This document shows positions 56,993 through 64,000 of a DNA stretch of 64,000 bases, piece by piece (position 1 is the stretch's first letter; each line of letters begins with the position of its first letter). Below the pieces are notes generated by a model. The model saw only the letters and a program-made list of their open reading frames with translations, ran no database searches and was not told the origin of the DNA. Source of the stretch: Moringa oleifera (lineage: Eukaryota > Streptophyta > Magnoliopsida > Brassicales > Moringaceae); the NCBI GenBank assembly GCA_021397835.1, contig JAJFZO010000609.1, forward strand, positions 2,605,001 to 2,669,000. The letters are read 5' to 3'. The position numbers were made by a program, and so were the translations under genes.

Positions 56993-59202
56993 ATGATAAT
57001 TTATAAAATAGAAGTACAAGATATCAATTCTTTTTCCAGATTGGAATCTTTAAAAGAGGTCTATGGAATCATAGGGATGCTTGTCCCTATTTTGACTCCT
57101 GTATTGGGGATCACAACGGGTGTACTAGTAATTGTGTGGTTAGAAAGAGAAATATCTGCAGGGATACAATAACGTATTGGACTTGAATACACCAACCCTT
57201 TGGGAATTCTTCAAGCTTTAGCGGATGGAACAAAACTACTTTTCAAAGAGAGTCTTTTTCCATCTAGAGGAAATACTCATTTATTTAGTATTGGACCGTC
57301 TATAGTAGTTATATCAATTTTACTAACTTATTCAGTAATTCTTTTGGTAATCACCTTGTTTTAGCTTATCTCAATATTGGTATTTTTTTATGGATTGCCA
57401 TCTCAAGTATTGCTCCTATTGGACTTCTTATGAAAAGATATGGATCAAATAATAAATATTCTTTTTTAGGTGGTCTGTGAGTAGCTGCTCAATCGATTAG
57501 TTATGAAATACCATTAACTCTATGTGTTTTATCAATATCTCTATGTGTGATTTGTTGAAACATAAACTTTTCTTTTCCTTATTTCTTTCGTTCTAGAAAA
57601 ATAAGGTGAATGAATTGAATAAATATCTTCATTATTCATCTTTGGGGTTAATGTTAATAAAGTAAATTAGATAGTTATATGAGTGAAAGAAAACAACTTA
57701 TAAATTCGCAGTAAAAAGAAAAATTGAGTCTCATTTTCTATGTACAAGAGTTAGGCAGAAATAAATATAAGTGAAAGAGCCACTTTACCCCAAGATTGGT
57801 TTATTAGTCATCCTAGCTTGAAGCGGGTTCAAAAGATTAACCATATGATGTTTTCATTATCGGTTGTATGGATTACCATCCATGTAGTACCAAGGGGGGG
57901 ATTGAGCAAAAACGATTGGATGATTAGGAACACCAAAAGACACAAAGGATTAGTAATGGCGATTACAAAAATGTTTTAAAAAGTAAAAGGATATTCTATT
58001 TCTGCATTACACAAAAGAATGCTAATTGGGGCTTTAAGTTGGTAGAAATGATCAGGCAATACTCCCTATGCTTCTGATCCAGAGTATGCTCTTATCCATC
58101 AATTAAAGCAATGACTATCAATAACGAAATAATCCTTTATTATTTTATTTTCATTTTAGCTTTTAGCCCACCCGTTTTTTTCTCAGAAAGAAGAATAGGA
58201 ACAAAAAAAAAAAGAGATCTTTTTTATTTTAGTATTTCTTTCATATACTTTGAGAAATCAAATTTGTGTCATAAGTCATGAACTAATGGAATGTCTATTC
58301 TTGTTCGTAATTGAAAATGATGGGCTGAAATACCTATTGATATTTCTACAATGAGTATTTTGTTGAAGGTGAAGGATTAAGTTATTACTTAATAAATATA
58401 AATTGAAATTATTAAGGGATGAGATGAATTCAGAAGCACTTTTTTTTTATTTATTATTATAGTTATAGCAGAAAAAATTTCATTGGTATAATTTTAGGCC
58501 TTCCGATAGATTTTGATTTCATATATTCTACAACCATATAAAGATAAATAATACCGATCCGATCCTTAGATTTATTTGCAGCCCATGAGGAGCCATATGA
58601 GGTGAAAACCTCATGTACAGTTTTGTAATAACGATGGGAACAATGATGTTATCACCGACTATGATTATCTACAGTTCAAGTACAGTTGATATAGTTGAGG
58701 CGCAGTCAAAATATGGGGTTTGGGGGTGAAATTTATGGCGTCAACCTATTGAGTTTATCATTTTTCTAATTTCTTCCCCAGCAAAATGTGAGAGGTTACC
58801 CTTTGATTTACCAGAAGTAGAAGAAGAATTAGTAGTAGGTTATCAAACCGAATATTCAGGTATTAAATTTGGTTTATTTTATGTTGCTTTCTATCTAAAT
58901 CGATTTGTTTCTTCATTATTTGTAATAGTTCTATACTTGGGCAGTTGGAATATTTTTATTCCATACATATCGGTTCTCGAGCTAGTTGAAATAAATAAAA
59001 CGGATGGAATCCTTGGAACAACAATTGGTATCTTTATTACATTAGCTAAAACTTATTTGTTCTTGTTCATTCCTATCACAACAAGATGGACTTTACCTAG
59101 CTAAGAATGGACCAACTATTAAATCTTGGATGGAAATTTCTTTTACCTATTTCTCTTGGTAATCTATTATTAACAACTTGTTCCCAACTCATTTCACTAT
59201 AA
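56993..59202 (+). pseudogene. ndhA: ndhA copy with its intron
   Basis: Exon 1 is 56,993 to about 57,550 and exon 2 about 58,665-59,202, separated by a ~1.1 kb group II intron. Exon 1 shows [20 protein letters not shown] and [12 protein letters not shown] followed by TAA for the next glutamine (57,171), then a one-base deletion near 57,345. Exon 2 shows [14 protein letters not shown] sequence with changes and ends TTCSQLISL at 59,202. It starts one base after the ndhH stop, as in plastids. Confidence 0.93.
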
Positions 59203-59293
59203 TGTAAAGAAAAAAAAATGGAATACGACATTCATGACTTGGTTCAAACAAGAGAAAGAAACAAAGATAAAATTATTCATAGATATTTACGAT

Positions 59294-59797
59294 ATGTTCC
59301 CTATGGTAACTGGGTTCATGAATTATGGTCAACAAACAGTCTGAGCTGCAAGGTACATTGGTCAAAGTTTCATGATTACCTCATCCCATGAAAATCATTT
59401 ATGTGTAACTATTCAATATCCTTATGAAAAATTAATAACATCAAAGCATTTCCATGGTTGAATCCATTTTGAATTTGATAAATGCATTGCTTATGAAGTA
59501 TGTGTTTGGGTATGTCCTATAGATCTGCCTATTGTTGATTGGAAATTTGAAACTGATATTCGAAAGAAACGATTGCTTAATTATAGTATTGATTTCGGAA
59601 TCTGTATATTTTATGGTAACTGCATTGAGTATTGTCCAACAAATTGTTTATCAATGACCAAAGAATATGAACTTTCGACTTACAATCGTCACGAATTGAA
59701 TTATAATCAAATTGCTTTGGGTCGTTTACCAATGTCAGTAATTGACGATTATACAATTCGAACAATTTTGAAATCGTCTCAAAGAAAAAGTAGGTAA
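59294..59797 (+). pseudogene. ndhI: ndhI copy with lost Fe-S cysteines
   Basis: 504 nt, equal to the block 1 copy. It starts [16 protein letters not shown] followed by TGA for arginine (59,342). The first cluster motif is [13 protein letters not shown], where one cysteine is tyrosine. The second is [14 protein letters not shown], again with one cysteine to tyrosine. The tail [15 protein letters not shown] is intact. Block 1 keeps all of these cysteines. Confidence 0.93.
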
Positions 59798-60180
59798 ACC
59801 TTTTGATTTGATTAAGGAGTAATTGAAAAATACTAAGGTTCATCTTTGGTTTAAAAGAATGAGATCTTTTTCTTTGCTTGGTCAATAACTACAAATTCTG
59901 ACTATAAATTGGTTGATGAGACTTACAACTTAATTTGTATTAAAAATTTATTTTATTAATCTAATATCTCTATAATTCTTTTGAAATATAGGTTCAAAAT
60001 ACCCTTTTGAATAAAGAAAAGAACGAAATTGTCCAATAACTAGGCCTGTACTTACATCAATTCATACCCATTATATTATAATTTAATACAATTAGGAATG
60101 TATTATAAATAAATTTCCTGGTCAAGTTAATAAGATCATGAAAAGCATTTTCATTTATTTATCTCTTCTTTTTACATCTA

Positions 60181-60712
60181 ATGGATTTGCCTGGACCAAT
60201 ACATGATTTGCTTTTAGTTTTTATAGGATCAGGTCTTATATTAGGAGGTTTGGGAGTGGTATTACTTACCAACCCAATTTTTTTTTGCCTTTTCATTGGG
60301 ATTTGTTCTTGTTTGCATATCCTTATTCTATATTCAATCAAATTCCCATTTTGTAGCTGTTGCACAACTCCTTATTTACGTGGGGCCCATAAATGTTTTA
60401 ATCATATTTGCTGTGATGTTCATGAATGGTTCAAAATATTACACAGATTTTAATCTGTGGACAGTTGGGGATGGGATTACTTCATTGGTTTGTACAAGTA
60501 TTTTTCTTTCGTTAATTACTACTATTCTAGATACATCATGGTACAGGGTTATTTGGAATACAAGATTAAATCAGATTCTAGAGCAAGATTTGATAAGCAG
60601 TACTCAACAAATTGGAATTCATTTATCAACAGATTTTTTTCTTCCATTTGAACTCATTTCAATAATTCTTTTAGTTGCTTTGATAGGTGCAATTGTCGTG
60701 GCTTGTCAGTAA
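60181..60712 (+). pseudogene. ndhG: ndhG copy with a T-run insertion
   Basis: [20 protein letters not shown] opens at 60,181. After LLTNPIF an extra base in a T run (about 60,281) shifts the frame, and the rest ([20 protein letters not shown] to [14 protein letters not shown]) is read in the next frame to 60,712. Apart from that single shift it is well kept. Confidence 0.93.
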
Positions 60713-60958
60713 TAAATCTTTTTAATTAGAAAGAGCAATCCAAACAAAACTTTTTCTGTGTTATCACACCCATTTCCCTTCAATTCTATTTGAATACTAT
60801 TTATGTCAAAAATAGAAATTAATTATTTTATTTGATCTATTACCAATATATTCTTTTGATCTGTACTTGTTATATTCTAGTCAATCGAATCCGTTGAATT
60901 ATTGCATTGGCCATATTGAACTAAATGGAAATTTGTAACATTTAAAAGGAGTTGGTCA

Positions 60959-61264
60959 ATGATGCTTAAACATGTACTCGTTTTGAGTGCCTATTTATTT
61001 TCTATCGGTATTTATGGATTGATTATGAGTCAAAATATGGTTAGGACTCTTATATGTCTAAAACTTATCCTGAATGCGGTTAATATGAATTTCATAATAT
61101 TTTTTGATTTTTTTTATAATCGCCAATTAAAAGGGGATATTTTCTCAATTTTTGTTATAGCAATTGCAGCTGTCGAAACAGCTATTGGATTATCTATTGT
61201 TTAATCAATTTATCGTAACATAAAATCCACTCATATCAACCAATCGACTTTGTTGAATAAGTAA
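60959..61264 (+). pseudogene. ndhE: ndhE copy with late nonsense codon
   Basis: [20 protein letters not shown] opens at 60,959, and the frame is open to [15 protein letters not shown], then TAA at 61,202. The original tail ([16 protein letters not shown]) continues in frame to 61,264. Differs from the block 1 copy, which is broken earlier by a frameshift. Confidence 0.92.
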
Positions 61265-61445
61265 CATTAAGATAATATTCATCAATTTGAATTAACATGT
61301 ATAATACGTTTAATAGATCATATTTGTGAAAACGTCAGAAATCACAGTATATTGGCCCTCCCTTATGAGTTAATCCAGAAATAAGTTGATTAGAAAAATT
61401 ACTAGTAAAGTAAATTATTGATTTATCTAGTCTTTAAATATATGA

Positions 61446-61748
<303 letters not shown>

Positions 61749-61873
61749 TACATTCTAGAAAACCTCACTTGAATACATTTGATTTTTTTTTATTGACAGA
61801 AACCCGTACTCGAAAAACATATTCTATTTTTTTCGAGTACGGATTTTTGTTCCAAGTGTATCTTGTCTTTACC

Positions 61874-63372
61874 ACGAATTATTTTCCTTGGTTAACAATA
61901 ATTGTAGTTTTGCCCATATCTGCAAGTTCTTTAATTTTTTTCTCCCTCATAGAGGAAATAAGTAAATAGGTGGTATACAATATCTATATGTGTCTTAGAA
62001 CTCCTTCTAATGACTTATGCATTTTGTTATCATTTCTAATTGGACAATCCATTGATTCAGTTGACGAAAGATTATAAATGGATCAATTTTTTTGATTTTT
62101 ACTGGAGATTGGGAATAGATGGACTTTCCATAGGTCTTATTTTACTGACGGGATTTATCACTACTTTAACTACCTTAGCGGCTCGGCCAGTTACTCGAGA
62201 TTCTTGATTATTCCATTTTTCAATGTTAGCAATGTACAGCAGTCAAATAGGATCATTTTCTTCTCGAGACCTTTTACTTTTTTTCATCATGTGGGAGTTA
62301 GAATTAATTCCAGTTTATCTACTTCTATCCATGTAGGGAGGAAAGAAACATCTGTATTCAGCTACAAAGTTTATTTTGTACACTGCAGGAAGTTTTGTTT
62401 TTCTATTAATAGGAGTTTCGGTATCGGTTTATATGGTTCCAATGAACCAACATTAAATTTTGAAATATTAACAAATCAATCGTATCCTGTTGCATTCAAA
62501 ATAATATTTTATATTGGATTTCTTATTGTTTTTGTCGTCAAATCACTAATTATACCCTTACATACATGGCTATTAAACACCCATGGAGAGGCACATTACA
62601 GTACTTGTATGCTCCCCATCGGAATCTTATTAAAAATGGGAGCATATGGGTTGGTTCGAATCAATATGGAATTATTACCCCATGCTCATTCTATATTTTC
62701 TCCCTCATTGTTGGTAGTAGGTACAATTCAAATAATTTATGCAGCTTTAACATCTCCTGGTCAACGTAATTTTAAAAAAAAGAATAGCCTATTCTTTCGT
62801 ATATGATATGAGTTTCATAATTATAGGAATTGATTCTATAATCGATCCGGCACTCAATAGAGCCATTTTACAAATAGTCTCTCATGGATTTATTGGTGCT
62901 GCACATTTTTTCTTGGCAAGAACAAGTTATGATAGAATACGTCTTGTTTATCTTGACGAAATGGGCGGAATGGCTATCTCAATTCCAAAAAAATTTACAA
63001 TGTTCAGTATCTTATCGATGGCTTCCCTTGCATTACCGGGGATGAGTGGTTTTGTTGCAGAATTAATAGTATTTTTTAGAATAATTACAGCCAAAGATAT
63101 TTTTTAATGCCAAAATACTAATTTCTTTTGTAATGGCAATTGGAATGATATTAACTCCTATTTATTCATTATCTATGTCATGCCAAATGTTCTATGGATA
63201 CAAGCTAATTAATGACCCAAACTTGTATTTTTTTGATTCTGGACCACGGGAGTTATTTGTTTCGATCTCGATTCTTCTACCCGTAATAGTTAGTGGTATT
63301 TATCCGGATTTCGTTTTTGTACTATCAAGTGATAAGGTCGAAGCTATTCTATCTACTTATTTTTATAGATAG
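61874..63372 (+). pseudogene. ndhD: ndhD copy keeping the ACG start
   Basis: The start is ACG-AAT-TAT-TTT-CCT-TGG (61,874), the codon that many eudicot plastids edit to AUG. The body shows [20 protein letters not shown] (62,42x), [20 protein letters not shown] (62,58x), [14 protein letters not shown] and [20 protein letters not shown] (63,02x), ending [10 protein letters not shown] at 63,372. Shifts are present near 61,935, 62,205, 62,795 and 63,100. Unedited ACG shows that the source was genomic plastid DNA. Confidence 0.94.
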
Positions 63373-63554
63373 TTTTCATGAATAAAAAATGAAATTGAAT
63401 TGTAATCAAACATGCTTGGTATTTGTCAGAACCTTTTGAATCAAGTAGTGTAGTGATTCAAAAAGGTTCCTGACGTCTTGCACTCAATTTTCTTACTTCT
63501 ATATATATATATACACTATCCCATCTTTTATATTTGTTAGCCCTTTTCTTCAAT

Positions 63555-64000
63555 TCAATTAGATGTTAATGTAAATGAACCATAACTATGTAAACCTAGT
63601 CCTAATAGATTGACCCCAAAATAGCATATCCAAATTATAAGAAAGCTTATAGAAACCACAATTGCAGAATTTATACCTGCCAAATTGATATTTCTTTGAA
63701 TATGTAAATAAATCGTGAATATGGTCCAAGTAATAAAGGCCCAAGTTTCTTTTGGGTCCCAATTCCAATATGATCCCCATGCCTCATTAACCCATACTAC
63801 TCCTAAAAGAATGCCTATGGTTAAAAAAATAAACCCAAGACTAATAATACAATAACTCTAATGATCCAATTGTTGAATCAATCAATACCTGTAATAATTT
63901 CTAAAAGAAAGAAAATAAGTGTTTAGTAAAATATTGCGTTTTTCATTCATGTATTGAATTTTACCAAAAGAAAATGACTCATTTAAGAAATTATTACTTT
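63555..64000 (-). pseudogene. ccsA: ccsA copy, C-terminal part, cut by the window edge
   Basis: The reverse complement covers the last ~145 codons: the [20 protein letters not shown] motif near 63,720-63,780, [16 protein letters not shown] near 63,570-63,615 and the stop at 63,555. It faces ndhD tail to tail, as in plastids. A stop or shift lies near 63,845-63,880. The upstream part is beyond the window. Confidence 0.92.

Overview
This window is plant nuclear DNA that carries two very large, decayed insertions of plastid DNA (NUPTs), separated by about 10.7 kb of transposon-derived and repetitive nuclear sequence. The gene order, the rRNA operon, the ndh genes, ycf1/ycf2/ycf15 and the plastid introns point to an angiosperm plastome, probably eudicot, as donor. 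Almost every plastid gene is broken by frameshifts, nonsense codons or lost key residues. CG positions are often changed to TG or CA. The intervening DNA encodes CACTA (En/Spm) transposase remnants. Together these indicate the nucleus rather than a working plastome or a mitochondrial genome.

Block 1 (1-20,010) runs through the small single-copy region: an internal ycf1 end at the IR/SSC border, ndhF, a stub of rpl32, trnL-UAG, ccsA, ndhD, psaC, ndhE, ndhG, ndhI, ndhA, ndhH and part of rps15. It then jumps across a deletion of about 7 kb (ycf1, trnN, trnR) to rrn5, rrn4.5 and the 3' part of rrn23 (14,135-15,488). It jumps again to a large single-copy piece with rpl20, the rps12 5' exon, clpP and the first half of psbB, which stops at about 20,010.

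The central segment (20,011-30,763) starts with the C-terminal half of a CACTA transposase and a following Transposase_24-like remnant. Next come about 3.3 kb of a degenerate 17-19 bp minisatellite, a stretch with telo-box motifs, a 36-bp perfect palindrome and AT-rich imperfect repeats. It ends with the N-terminal part of a CACTA transposase. Both transposase pieces are cut at or very near a plastid junction and lie in inside-out order on the same strand.

Block 2 (30,764-64,000, continuing past the window) opens with a mosaic of small plastid pieces (trnA, rbcL, petL, trnfM). It is then colinear for over 32 kb with the inverted repeat and small single-copy region: ycf2 3' end, ycf15, trnL-CAA, ndhB, rps7, rps12 3' exons, trnV, rrn16, trnI, trnA, rrn23, rrn4.5, rrn5, trnR, trnN, ycf1, rps15, ndhH, ndhA, ndhI, ndhG, ndhE, psaC, ndhD and ccsA. 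Block 2 overlaps block 1 in opposite orientation. In a plastid these genes would form the NDH complex, photosystem I/II and b6f subunits, the plastid ribosome, ClpP protease, cytochrome c assembly and the TIC translocon. Here they are best read as pseudogenes. Retained introns and one unedited ACG start codon show transfer as DNA.
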